NCBI GenBank assembly: GCA_902571335.1
Contig: CACGBT010000009.1
Coordinates: 1-60,957 of the forward strand
Direction of reading: 5' to 3'
DNA length: 60,957 nucleotides
Source of the DNA: an uncultured Prochlorococcus sp.
GTDB taxonomy: Bacteria; Cyanobacteriota; Cyanobacteriia; PCC-6307; Cyanobiaceae
Shown here: in pieces, positions 15,411 to 24,500 of the stretch
Layout: every line of letters starts with the position of its first letter
Position numbering within the stretch: the first letter of the stretch is position 1
Translations under genes and position numbers: made by a program
The notes under the pieces: model-generated
The model's database searches: none
Told to the model about the DNA's origin: nothing
The model's input: the letters and a program-made list of their open reading frames with translations, nothing else

Positions 15411-17855
15411 ATGAAAGTTTCTCAAAATTGGTTGAATAATTTAGTAGAAATTACTTCTACTCCTGAAGATCTCTCTGAGAAATTATCTATTGGTGGATTT
15501 GAGGTTGAATCATTAGAGGATTGTTCAGAAAATGTAAATGGTGTTGTTTTAGGTAAGGTATTATCTGTTTTAAAACACGAAGGATCTAACAAACTTTCAA
15601 TTTGCCAGGTCGATATTGGTAATTCAAAGAATTTACAAATTATCTGTGGTGCGCGAAATATTAAACCAAATATTTATGTTTATGTTGCTACTGTCGGTGC
15701 GAAATTAAATGCTGTTGATTTAACTATTAAAAGAAGTGAAATTAGAGGTGTTATGAGTGAAGGAATGATATGTTCACTACAGGAACTGGGTTTAGAGGAC
15801 TCTAGCGAAGGTATAGAGATCATTGATGAAGATTTAGCCTCAAAACATGAATTGGGAACTCCTGGGTCTGACTTGCTTCAGTTAAATGATTTTATATATG
15901 ATTTAGCCATAACAGCTAATAGACCTGACGGAATGTCTGTTATAGGTATAGCTCGTGAAATTTCTGCACTTTTAGAATCCACCTTAAATTTTCCAGAATT
16001 AAACCATAAATACAATATTCATTTACTTAAGGGAATGAAACTTTGTCCAGAGGCTATAGATTCCAATTGCATTTATACAATAAGCTGCATTAATGGAGTA
16101 AATGGAGAGAAATTCTCGCCAAATTGGCTTAAAGACCGTATAGAAAAATCAGGTATAAAATCTATTAATCTACTTGTTGATTTGACAAATTATATTCTTT
16201 TAGAACAAGGTCAACCTTTGCATGCGTTTGATAAAGATAAACTGTCATACTTAATTGGTAAGGAAGTTTCTACAGAAGACTTCTCTGTAAGAAAAGGTAA
16301 GGATAACGAAAGCCTTACTTGCTTAGATGGTAAAAAATATGACTTAAATGAAAATATCACAGTTATAACTTGTTGTGATAAACCGGTAGCTATTGCTGGG
16401 GTGATAGGCGGTTTAGAGACTTCTGTAACTAATACTACCTCATCTATTTACCTTGAAGGCGCTGTTTTTAATCCAGTAACTATAAGAAAATCTTCAAAGG
16501 CAGTTGGCATAAGAACAGAATCTAGCAGCAGGTATGAAAAAGGGATTTCATCAAAAAATACAATAAGTGCAGTAACAAGGGCAATTAATCTTTTAGAAGA
16601 ATATTTTTCTATTAATTCACCAATCATCAATACTTCCAATTTATTAAGTAGTGAGGATATATTTATTAAACTAAGAAGAAATCGAATACATAAAATTCTT
16701 GGTCCATTAATAATTAACGATCAATTTGAAAAAAGAAATTTATCTGATAATGAAATAGTTGATAAATTAAAACTTATAGGTTGTACATTAAAGAATAAAG
16801 AATATGGCTGGGATGTAGCAGTAATTCCTAATAGATCCCATGATTTAATAAGAGAAATAGATTTAATTGAAGAAATAGCGAGATTAATAGGCTATGACAG
16901 ATTCGACTTAAAACTTCCTAATCCAATTAATCCTGGAAAATTATCAACAGAACAGTTGGCATTGAGAAAAGTAAAAAATGGTTTTATAGAAAACGGTTTT
17001 AACGAAGTATTAAGCTACTCTCTTGTTCCTGAAGATAATGAAAAACTAATAAAGATTTCTAATCCTTTGTTATTAGAGACAAGCTGTCTTAGAGATAATA
17101 TCTGGAATGAACATTTGGAGATAGTGAACCGTAATATAAAAGCTGGACAAACAAGTTGTTATATATTTGAAATTGGAAATGTTTTTCATAACAAAACTGA
17201 GTTCATTCAAGAAGAAGTTCTGAATGGTGCGATTTATGGAAATAAAAAATTTGGAAAATGGATAAATTCGGGTAAGGATAACGATCTTAATTATTACCAG
17301 GCTAGAGGAAAGTTAAAGGAGTCTTTATCATCTTTGAACATAAAAATTGAGGATAAACCTACTGATTCAATTGATTTTCTTCATCCAGGAAGAACAGCAA
17401 AATTAGTTATTGAAGGTAAAGACGCAGGTTATTTTGGTGAAATACATCCAAAACTAATATTAGAAAAGAAGACATTAAAAAAAGTTTATTTATTTAGCAT
17501 AAATGTTTCTATTCTCCTGGGAGCTAGTACGAGAAAAAATAAATGGATTCCAATATATAAGAAATACCCAACTGTTCCGAAAATGGAAAGGGATATAAAT
17601 TTTGTTTTCAGTAAGAAATTTTTAATTAGCGAAATAACATCACAAATAAGAAAAACAGGAAAAAATCTATTAGAAGATGTAAATTTACTTGATGTTTTTG
17701 AAGATAATAAATTTGGTGATGATCATATAAGTTATACATTTAGATTATCTTATAGAGATAAAGATAAAACATTACTGGACTCGGACATTACATCAATACA
17801 TTCTAATATCATATCTAATGTTGAAAAATGTTTTAACACTAAATTGAGGAATTAG
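15411..17855 (+). CDS. pheT: Phenylalanyl-tRNA synthetase beta subunit
   Basis: 814 residues, full length. Domains in order: B1 and an embedded tRNA-binding (EMAP-like) domain to about residue 150, the B3/B4 editing region with the AFDKDKL segment in the middle, B5 and the B6/B7 pseudo-catalytic domain, then a C-terminal FDX-ACB domain with KYPTVPKMERDINFVF. It pairs with the PheS alpha subunit, which is not in the window. The first repeat of the 47-nt family lies 13 bases after its stop. Confidence 0.96.
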   Translation: MKVSQNWLNNLVEITSTPEDLSEKLSIGGFEVESLEDCSENVNGVVLGKVLSVLKHEGSNKLSICQVDIGNSKNLQIICGARNIKPNIYVYVATVGAKLNAVDLTIKRSEIRGVMSEGMICSLQELGLEDSSEGIEIIDEDLASKHELGTPGSDLLQLNDFIYDLAITANRPDGMSVIGIAREISALLESTLNFPELNHKYNIHLLKGMKLCPEAIDSNCIYTISCINGVNGEKFSPNWLKDRIEKSGIKSINLLVDLTNYILLEQGQPLHAFDKDKLSYLIGKEVSTEDFSVRKGKDNESLTCLDGKKYDLNENITVITCCDKPVAIAGVIGGLETSVTNTTSSIYLEGAVFNPVTIRKSSKAVGIRTESSSRYEKGISSKNTISAVTRAINLLEEYFSINSPIINTSNLLSSEDIFIKLRRNRIHKILGPLIINDQFEKRNLSDNEIVDKLKLIGCTLKNKEYGWDVAVIPNRSHDLIREIDLIEEIARLIGYDRFDLKLPNPINPGKLSTEQLALRKVKNGFIENGFNEVLSYSLVPEDNEKLIKISNPLLLETSCLRDNIWNEHLEIVNRNIKAGQTSCYIFEIGNVFHNKTEFIQEEVLNGAIYGNKKFGKWINSGKDNDLNYYQARGKLKESLSSLNIKIEDKPTDSIDFLHPGRTAKLVIEGKDAGYFGEIHPKLILEKKTLKKVYLFSINVSILLGASTRKNKWIPIYKKYPTVPKMERDINFVFSKKFLISEITSQIRKTGKNLLEDVNLLDVFEDNKFGDDHISYTFRLSYRDKDKTLLDSDITSIHSNIISNVEKCFNTKLRN

Positions 17856-17867
17856 TTGTATTACTAA

Positions 17868-17914
17868 TCTTATATGAGACTATAATCTAGTCTATATATA
17901 ATTCTTATATAAGA
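17868..17914 (-). repeat. 47-nt hairpin repeat, copy A (inverted)
   Basis: On the minus strand this copy aligns over its whole 47-nt length with the copies at 18396 and 18574 (34 of 47 bases identical to copy B by hand). It keeps TCT at the start, TATAAGA and TAGACT in the middle, and AGTCTCATATAAGA at the end. An outer pairing TCTTATAT/ATATAAGA and an inner pairing AGACTA/TAGTCT are both possible. Confidence 0.6.
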
Positions 17915-17948
17915 TAAATAATAATCCTATAAAAGTAATTAATGTTGT

Positions 17949-18209
17949 ATGATAATGACCATGATCAATCTACTTTCTCTACTTCTGTCTTCAGTGCTGT
18001 GGGTGCAAGTCCCTCAGTGGTCAGATGATTGGTCAAAATGCGCTGTCGACGTTCCCGATGCTTCATGCCATTGGTATATAGCTGCACCTGATAACACCTT
18101 TGGAGAAGGGTTTGATTGGGCTAGCGCTCCTTGGTTTGATGCAAACGGATTAAGCGACGTCCCTAGTATTGAAAGACAAACAGCTATCCAAAAGCTTCAA
18201 AGTAAGTAG
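17949..18209 (+). CDS. Short Trp-rich secreted protein, unknown
   Basis: 86 residues from the first of three closely spaced ATGs (17949, 17955, 17961). The N-terminal hydrophobic stretch (about 5-20, NLLSLLLSSVLWVQV) looks like a signal peptide. The mature part is acidic and contains two Cys (31 and 40), which could form a disulfide, and six Trp in the whole protein, an unusually high share. Codon use is less AT-rich than its surroundings. I do not recognise a family. It is flanked by the 47-nt hairpin repeats, with a small hairpin (18211-18227) just after the stop. Confidence 0.7.
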   Translation: MIMTMINLLSLLLSSVLWVQVPQWSDDWSKCAVDVPDASCHWYIAAPDNTFGEGFDWASAPWFDANGLSDVPSIERQTAIQKLQSK

Positions 18210-18210
18210 T

Positions 18211-18227
18211 ACTGTCTTTAAGGCAGT
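18211..18227 (+). terminator. Small hairpin after the Trp-rich gene
   Basis: ACTGTCT pairs with AGGCAGT (one G-T pair) over a TTA loop, starting 2 bases after the stop codon. It may stabilise or end the transcript. No T run follows, so this is a weak terminator call. Confidence 0.35.
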
Positions 18228-18395
18228 TCGGGAATACATAAAAACCTTTTATAGCCATACTTCTTAGCCATTGTTAATTTCTTGGACATTAAAAGGACAT
18301 AATTTGTTGATTTATTATTCAATCTTTATTTATCCCCAGGTAATAAACAGTTTGATATTATTCATTGAAATTAGTAAATTAACTTTTCTTATTTA

Positions 18396-18442
18396 TCTAT
18401 TATAAGACTATTAAATAGACTTATAATAAGTCTCATATAAGA
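18396..18442 (+). repeat. 47-nt hairpin repeat, copy B
   Basis: 47 nt, 38 of 47 identical to copy C by hand. It contains the perfect 17-nt palindrome AGACTTATAATAAGTCT at 18417-18433 and a second AGACT at 18405-18409 that could compete for the same AGTCT. It ends CATATAAGA, as in copy A. Confidence 0.65.
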
Positions 18443-18573
18443 AAAACTATACAATGAAATTCTTATTTTTTGTGGGGGAATTTTATTTTAATTTTCATTT
18501 ATACATAAATATTGATTCTATAAATTTGAATATAAATATTTGAAAAAATTAGAAATTTTCAAATTAGCAACTA

Positions 18574-18620
18574 TCTCAAATAAGACTATTAGGTAGACTT
18601 ATAATCAGTCTTATTTGAGA
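18574..18620 (+). repeat. 47-nt hairpin repeat, copy C
   Basis: Same 47-nt frame as copy B. Here the outer arms are perfectly complementary: TCTCAAATAAGACT (18574-18587) with AGTCTTATTTGAGA (18607-18620), a 14-bp stem over a 19-base loop that carries a second AGACT. It lies 9 bases after the stop of the minus-strand RHH/J-domain gene and might act as its 3' end structure. Confidence 0.65.
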
Positions 18621-18629
18621 ATTATTATA

Positions 18630-19640
18630 CTAATTTCTATATAGGTTTTTTAGCAATTGATACGCTTCATTTAATTTTCTCATTTGATCTGTTGATCCTC
18701 CAGCATCTGGATGCGTCTCTAAGGCTATTGATTTATAGGCTTCCCTAATTTTACGGAACGTATGTGCTGATCCTGCGGATGTTGACAAATTCAATAATTT
18801 GAGTGCTCCATGTACTGTCATTGTTGAGTCCAAAGTTTCAAATGAATTTGATCTATTATTTCGCTTAAATCTACTTACAAACCTTCTCATAAGTGTTGGT
18901 ATTCTATTTAACAGATCTGATGTAGCAAAAGGGTCTTCTAAAACGCCAATCATTAATAAAACAATTTCAAGGGATGGATTTTTCTTAATCCAAAATGGGC
19001 ATAATTCTGACATTAATTTATTGGCTGCACTCCACGTAAAGGGTAGATTTTCAGTTCCATCAAGATTTGGCCATATATCCCTTTCAAACCAATCCATTGA
19101 AGCTTCTACTATATGATCATTAGGAACTGATCCATATAAGGTTTTCCAATGACTAATTAACTCAATTCGACATTTTATTAATTCAGTTTCTTTAATTGTA
19201 TTAATTTGAATATCATTAATATTCTCCTTTAATTTTTCACTATTAATACTTCTTCTTAGATTCTTAACTTTTTTTTCAACAAAATTGGGAAGGCTTATGT
19301 TTGAGTTGGCTTTTTCCTTATATTGATTGTTATTTGTAAACCTTTTATTCAAAGATATCTCATTAACTTCTTTTTTTACTTCTGATTTAATTAATACCAA
19401 TGCAGTATCTTCATCTATACTTAAATTTTTATTATTATTTTTCTCGTTAAAGTCTATTTCTTGCTGTTGGTTCTTAGGTTGTAAATCATCTTCTTGAAGA
19501 ATTTCATTAAGTATCTTTTCTATTACAGGTCCTCTTGCTCTAAATCCCCACTCTTTTCGTAATTGATCAAACCTGTAAATTAGTTCCTCAGGTAAATCAA
19601 TTGAAATTCTTTTTGTATTTGAGTTTTTAGGAATATTCAA
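18630..19640 (-). CDS. RHH and J-domain fusion protein
   Basis: 336 residues. The N-terminus (about 10-48, KRISIDLPEELIYRFDQLRK and on to GPVIEKILNEIL) is a ribbon-helix-helix DNA-binding motif. A Lys/Asn-rich disordered linker follows to about 150, then a globular part of unknown type (W-rich, HWKTLYGSVPNDHIVEASMD). The C-terminal ~65 residues form a J domain with HPD at 310-312 and ending LNEAYQLLKNL, which would stimulate an Hsp70. It is probably a DNA-bound or regulatory DnaK co-chaperone in the cytosol (inference). A dnaK-dnaJ pair lies 29 kb away. Similar proteins may exist in relatives, but I cannot check. Confidence 0.72.
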   Translation of the reverse strand: MNIPKNSNTKRISIDLPEELIYRFDQLRKEWGFRARGPVIEKILNEILQEDDLQPKNQQQEIDFNEKNNNKNLSIDEDTALVLIKSEVKKEVNEISLNKRFTNNNQYKEKANSNISLPNFVEKKVKNLRRSINSEKLKENINDIQINTIKETELIKCRIELISHWKTLYGSVPNDHIVEASMDWFERDIWPNLDGTENLPFTWSAANKLMSELCPFWIKKNPSLEIVLLMIGVLEDPFATSDLLNRIPTLMRRFVSRFKRNNRSNSFETLDSTMTVHGALKLLNLSTSAGSAHTFRKIREAYKSIALETHPDAGGSTDQMRKLNEAYQLLKNLYRN

Positions 19641-19783
19641 TAATATTTTTTTGAATAGTATGGAATTTATTTAATTTTATTCAAAAAAAATTGAAAGTCC
19701 ATACGATATATTGCTTTTAAATTAAAATCAATTTATTTTTATGTCACAAGTCAATTAAGTATCTTTTTATAATAAGTACAAAA

Positions 19784-19963
19784 ATGTTTAATTGTCATTT
19801 CAACTCATCTAAAGAAAAAAAGAGTTTTTATCAACATAAGAAATTAGAAATGCTCAATTATATTAAGGATTCACTTGAACGTAAAATTGCCTCCATAACA
19901 GCATCTATAGAAGTTCTAGAAAAACAAATAAGCAGGGATAAAGAAGTTGAAGTAACAAACTAG
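19784..19963 (+). CDS. Small coiled-coil protein, unknown
   Basis: 59 residues. The second half (LNYIKDSLERKIASITASIE and on to VLEKQI) has a heptad pattern of Leu/Ile, indicating a coiled coil and likely oligomer formation. No membrane span. No family recognised. It is convergent with the Ap4A-phosphorylase-like gene, 3 bases apart. Confidence 0.55.
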   Translation: MFNCHFNSSKEKKSFYQHKKLEMLNYIKDSLERKIASITASIEVLEKQISRDKEVEVTN

Positions 19964-19966
19964 TAT

Positions 19967-20797
19967 TCAAACAAAACTTTCTAGAAGTTTTTCAGGGCCA
20001 AATTTCTTTAAATAATTAACATTTGAATTTTCAGTTACTAATAGATATCCTGCAAATCCTAAACCGTTAATACTGAAACCATGAATATGATCATTTTTTC
20101 TTTTTATAATAGCGATCCATTTATTAGTTATTAAAATATTGTAAGGATATATCGGTTTCTCATCACTAATAGGATCCCCAAGTCCTAATTTCTTGCATAA
20201 TTCTAAGTAATATTCAAAAAGACATGATGGATTTTCTAAAAAACTAAATTTGGATACAATAATATTTTTTTTAAGCTTACTATCTAAATCTTGATATGAG
20301 TTCATATCTAAAAACCACTGTTCTCTGGGGCATGATATCTCACCTTTAGATCTACGTAGAAGTTGAAAATGTCTGTGAGGTTGACTTGCTCCAGCAATTG
20401 GAGAACTATTGAAAAACCATAATCCACTAGTATCTTTATTAACTTGTTGGATCGCTCTCCAATCTTTAATATCTAACCATCCATTTTGAGGTTTCCATTG
20501 ATTTGTAATAAGTAAAATATGACCTTTTTGTACAGGGTACTTATTTAAAATTAGTTGATGATTATCACCAATTTTATCAATTTCTAGTATTTTTTCCCAA
20601 GGACAAAACGGATTTTGCTTAGGACCATAAATTTTTTTTTTATTAAATTTTGAAGTATCGAGTTTCCTAATTATGAAATCGTCTTTTTCATATAAATCTC
20701 TTGTAATAATATCAGTTTTGAGAGGATATAATGATTCATCATCAATTGATAATCGAGTTTGTTCTAGTGCTTTTTTCCAATATATTTCTAAACTCAT
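19967..20797 (-). CDS. ATP adenylyltransferase / Ap4A phosphorylase-like protein
   Basis: 276 residues. The HIT-like active site PHRHFQLL has His141-x-His143-x-Gln145, the H-x-H-x-Q signature of Ap4A phosphorylases, in which the central His is the nucleotidylated residue. The N-terminal half carries the NPFCPWEK segment and KGHILLITNQW, typical of this group. The reaction would be phosphorolysis of diadenosine tetraphosphate to ADP and ATP. A C-terminal domain with NDHIHGFSINGLGFAGYLLV also matches. Confidence 0.82.
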   Translation of the reverse strand: MSLEIYWKKALEQTRLSIDDESLYPLKTDIITRDLYEKDDFIIRKLDTSKFNKKKIYGPKQNPFCPWEKILEIDKIGDNHQLILNKYPVQKGHILLITNQWKPQNGWLDIKDWRAIQQVNKDTSGLWFFNSSPIAGASQPHRHFQLLRRSKGEISCPREQWFLDMNSYQDLDSKLKKNIIVSKFSFLENPSCLFEYYLELCKKLGLGDPISDEKPIYPYNILITNKWIAIIKRKNDHIHGFSINGLGFAGYLLVTENSNVNYLKKFGPEKLLESFV

Positions 20798-20845
20798 TTA
20801 AAAAAATTTATCATAATCATTTTAAAAAAAAAAATAAACTTGTAA

Positions 20846-21229
20846 TTACTTTTTATTAAATTGATATTCTTTCAATTTTTCCAGTGGTACTGATTCTAAG
20901 ACTACAATATTCGTTGATTCTAATATGACTTTTGGTGCAAGACCGTCTAATAATGCTTGCTTCCACCTATCAAGACAAATACACCAATGATCACCATCCT
21001 TTAGTCCTGGGAAGGAATAGATAGTCATGGGAGTTATTAAATCATTACCTTGTGATTTACTATATTTCAGGAAATTATCATCCATTACACAACATATGGA
21101 ATGATTCCCTCCATCATTTTTATCATAGTTGCAAAATCCATCTCTGAACCACCCTGTCATAGGTGCGCAACTACAAATCTCAATTTTTTCTCCAAGGACA
21201 TTTAACTGATTTTGATTATTTATGGTCAT
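20846..21229 (-). CDS. DUF2237 family protein
   Basis: 127 residues. The pattern LNVLGEKIEICSCAPMTGWF, RDGFC, then DDGGNH-like NDGGNHSICCVM, and GDHWCICLDRWKQA at the end matches DUF2237, a Cys-rich family of unknown function found in many bacteria. Seven Cys are visible, mostly in conserved positions, so metal or redox roles are possible. It lies 48 bases upstream of the Ap4A-phosphorylase-like gene on the same strand. Confidence 0.82.
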   Translation of the reverse strand: MTINNQNQLNVLGEKIEICSCAPMTGWFRDGFCNYDKNDGGNHSICCVMDDNFLKYSKSQGNDLITPMTIYSFPGLKDGDHWCICLDRWKQALLDGLAPKVILESTNIVVLESVPLEKLKEYQFNKK

Positions 21230-21328
21230 AGATTTTTTTAATAATAATAAAACACCAACATTTCTTTAAAAAAGGTTGACGAGTATGGGGGGTAAGGAGG
21301 TAATAATTCTAATAAGGTTTTTTTCATT

Positions 21329-21547
21329 ATGGATTGGGACTTTACTGAAAACATAGCATTTAAAGCTCTTTATGAAGCTTTTAAAGATAGTGGTGAAAAT
21401 TCTGCATTAGAATTTTTATCTAGTGATGGTGCCTCATATTATCTTGAGTTAACACAGGATGCCGCGGGTGAGGGACTTGATCTGGGTGATAATGAAACGA
21501 TGGAAGAACTACAGGAAGAAATTATTGAATATTTAGAAAACAACTAA
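21329..21547 (+). CDS. Small acidic protein, unknown
   Basis: 72 residues, strongly acidic (about 20 Asp/Glu), with no membrane span and a Glu-rich helical C-terminus (ETMEELQEEIIEYLENN). I do not recognise a named family, though the composition is that of a soluble cytosolic protein under normal coding constraint. An unusual G-rich tract (21285-21300) lies about 30 bases upstream. Convergent with metH, 9 bases apart. Confidence 0.65.
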   Translation: MDWDFTENIAFKALYEAFKDSGENSALEFLSSDGASYYLELTQDAAGEGLDLGDNETMEELQEEIIEYLENN

Positions 21548-21556
21548 AAATTTAGC

Positions 21557-24500
21557 TTAAGCGCTGAAATATTTAGCTTTTGAGTGTAGTGAAATGATAG
21601 CTGTAGTACTTTGTTCTGGATGAAGTTGTTCAGATTCATCCATGGTCAAGTTTATTCTTTTTGCATCCAACAATGATAATTGTATGTTTGAATCAGATAC
21701 TTTTGGACATGCAGGATAACCAAAAGAATATCTAGCTCCTCTATATTTTTGAGCTAGTATTTCTCTATTTTTGTCCGGTTCTTCGGAGCTAAAACCACAT
21801 TCAATACGAATTAATGCGTGGACATACTCAGCTAGAGCTTCTGCTAATTGCACTGTAAGTCCATGGAATAACAAATAATCGCTATATTTATCTTCTTTAA
21901 ATAATTTTTGAGAATATTCACTAGCAATATCGCCCATCGTAACTGCCTGCATAGGAAATATATCTATCGGTTTATCATTTTTCAAATCACAATAAAAATC
22001 AGCTATGCATAAGTTATTCCCAGATTTTTGACGTGGAAAATTAAATTGGGAAATTTTATTTAATGATTTCTCATCAAATAAGATAATACTATTATCTTTT
22101 CTTCCACATCTGAAATATCCATAAACTGCTTTGGGTGATATGAGTTTTTTCTCCATAATTATCTCTAACCATTTATCTAACAATGGTTTAGCATATGAAT
22201 CCAAATAGTTATTGTATTCATCCACGCTTTGGTTTTTTCCTTTTTTTATTTGCCATTGCCCGCTAAATAAAGCTTTTCTATCTAAATAAAATATTAACTT
22301 ATTTAAATCTATATCAACATCGTTCAAGACTTTCGTTCCCAAGAAAGGGGCTTGAATTGGATCTTCTTCATTTATAAATTTAGATCTTATAAAATTTTCT
22401 TTTAAATTTAATTTTGAAGTGTCTGTATGAATGGATATTGATTTTTTAACAGCTTGAGAGTTGGATTTTGATGAGGCTAAATTAATATTTATACCCTCAT
22501 TGTTAATGAAACCCTCTGTATTTGACCAATTACCCTTTTTCTTATTATCCATATATTCATTCATGAATTTAAGATCAGTGAACGCATCTTTTCCGTACAA
22601 TATTTTCCCTTTATATATTTTGCTGCAGTCCTCATTTACAAATTTTGGGGTTAAGGCTGCCCCTCCTAATATTACTGGTACACTAATATTTTCATTGTTA
22701 AAAGCCTCTAAATTATCTTTCATAAAAGCAGTTGATTTAACAAGTAATCCGCTCATTGCGATGCAATCTGCATTGTGCTTTTTTTGTGCATCTATAATTG
22801 CTGAAACATCTTGCTTTATTCCTAGATTTATTACGTCATAACCATTATTTGTAAGTATTATATCTACTAAATTTTTTCCAATATCATGAACATCGCCTTT
22901 GACAGTTGCAATTAAGAGTTTTCCATTCGATATGTTTTCATCTACAGTTTCCATAATTGGTTCTAAAATTGAAACAGCAAATTTCATTGTTTCAGCGGAT
23001 TGGAGTACAAATGGCAATTGCATTTGTCCTGAGCCAAATAAATCTCCTACAACTTTCATCCCATCTAGTAAAAAGGTATTAATTATTTCAAGAGGTTTAT
23101 ATTTTTTTAACGCTTTATTTAATTGATCCTCTAATCCTATTTTTTCTCCATCGATAATATGATTTTTCAGACTTTCTTCAAGAGTTAGGTTTTTATTTTC
23201 TGAAGATGCTTTTTTGAAATCTTGAATAGATAAATCTTGAAAAGCCTTTGTTAATTCTACTAATGGATCATAAATACAAATATCATTTTCAAATTCTCTT
23301 TTATCATAAATCAAATCTAAGCAAAGCTTTTTAGTTTCTTCAGAAATTTTTGATAATGGCAAAATTTTATTTGGTGCGATGATAGCAGAATCTAATCCTG
23401 CTTTAATGCATTCATCTAAAAATATTGAATTTAGATTAATTCTTGATAATGGTGAAAGACCAAAACTAATGTTTGATATCCCAAGTATGATATGAATATC
23501 TGGGAAATTTTCACGAATTTTTAATATAGCACTAATAGTTTCTTTAGCGTTTAATCTATCTTCTTCTATCCCTGTAGATATTGGAAGAGCTAATGGATCA
23601 AAAAATAGCTCATAATCTGACAAATTAAATTCTCTAGTTCTATTAATCGCTCGTTTGACAATCTTATATTTTTTTTCTGCATTCCTTGCCATTCCATCTT
23701 CATCAATTGTTCCGACAACAAGACCTGAACCATATCCTAAGGCTAAGTTTAGAACTTGATCAAACCTTTCATTGCCGTCTTCGTAATTGGTTGAATTTAT
23801 AATACATTTACCACCAGCTGACTTTAATCCACTTTCCATTTTGTCAGCATCTGTAGAGTCAATCATTAATGGTAAATTTATATTGGTAACTAGTCTTGAA
23901 GTTATTTCTTTCATATCTTTCACTCCGTCTCTTCCTACATAATCGACATTTACATCAAGAACGTGAGCATTTTCTTTTTGTTGTTGCTTGGCAATTGCAA
24001 CTAAGCCATCCCAATCGTCGTTATTTAATAGTTCCCTTACCTTTTTCGATCCACTTGCATTTAATCTTTCTCCTACTATCAAAATTGAATTGTCTTGTTT
24101 GTATGGCACAGAGTTATATATTGATGAGGCAGATGGAATAAAACCGCTTGAATTTTTCTTACCATTTTTCTTAGTCTTTTCATTGTCAATAATTTCATCG
24201 ATTATTGAAGAAAGGTATTTTATATGTTCAGGTGTTGTTCCACAACATCCACCTATCAATTGAACATTAAAGTCATATATAAAATTCATTAACTGCATCT
24301 TTAATTCTATTGGCTTCAATCTATAGTGAGCTACACCACCAATATTTTCAGGAAGACCTGCATTGGGAATACAGCTTATAGCGAAGGGAGAATTTTCAGA
24401 CAAATATTTAATATGTTCCTTCATTTGCTCTGGACCAGTTGCACAATTAAGTCCAAGGATGTCTATATTAAATGGCTCTAATATTGTTAATGCAGATGCA

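Larger units (their letters stand above)
18210..18629. other. Intergenic region with hairpins and repeats, 420 bases
   Basis: Between the Trp-rich gene and the convergent RHH/J-domain gene. It holds the hairpin at 18211-18227 and repeat copies B and C. A 29-codon ATG frame at 18454-18543 is too short and too AT-rich to support as a gene. Nothing else recognisable was seen. Confidence 0.6.

Noticed and set aside
18454..18543. 29-codon frame between repeat copies B and C
   Set aside because: Too short and Phe/Asn/Ile-rich as expected for chance AT-rich frames.
17868..18620. CRISPR array
   Set aside because: Only three copies, of mixed orientation, with unequal spacing (about 480 and 130 bases) and a gene between them; not an array.
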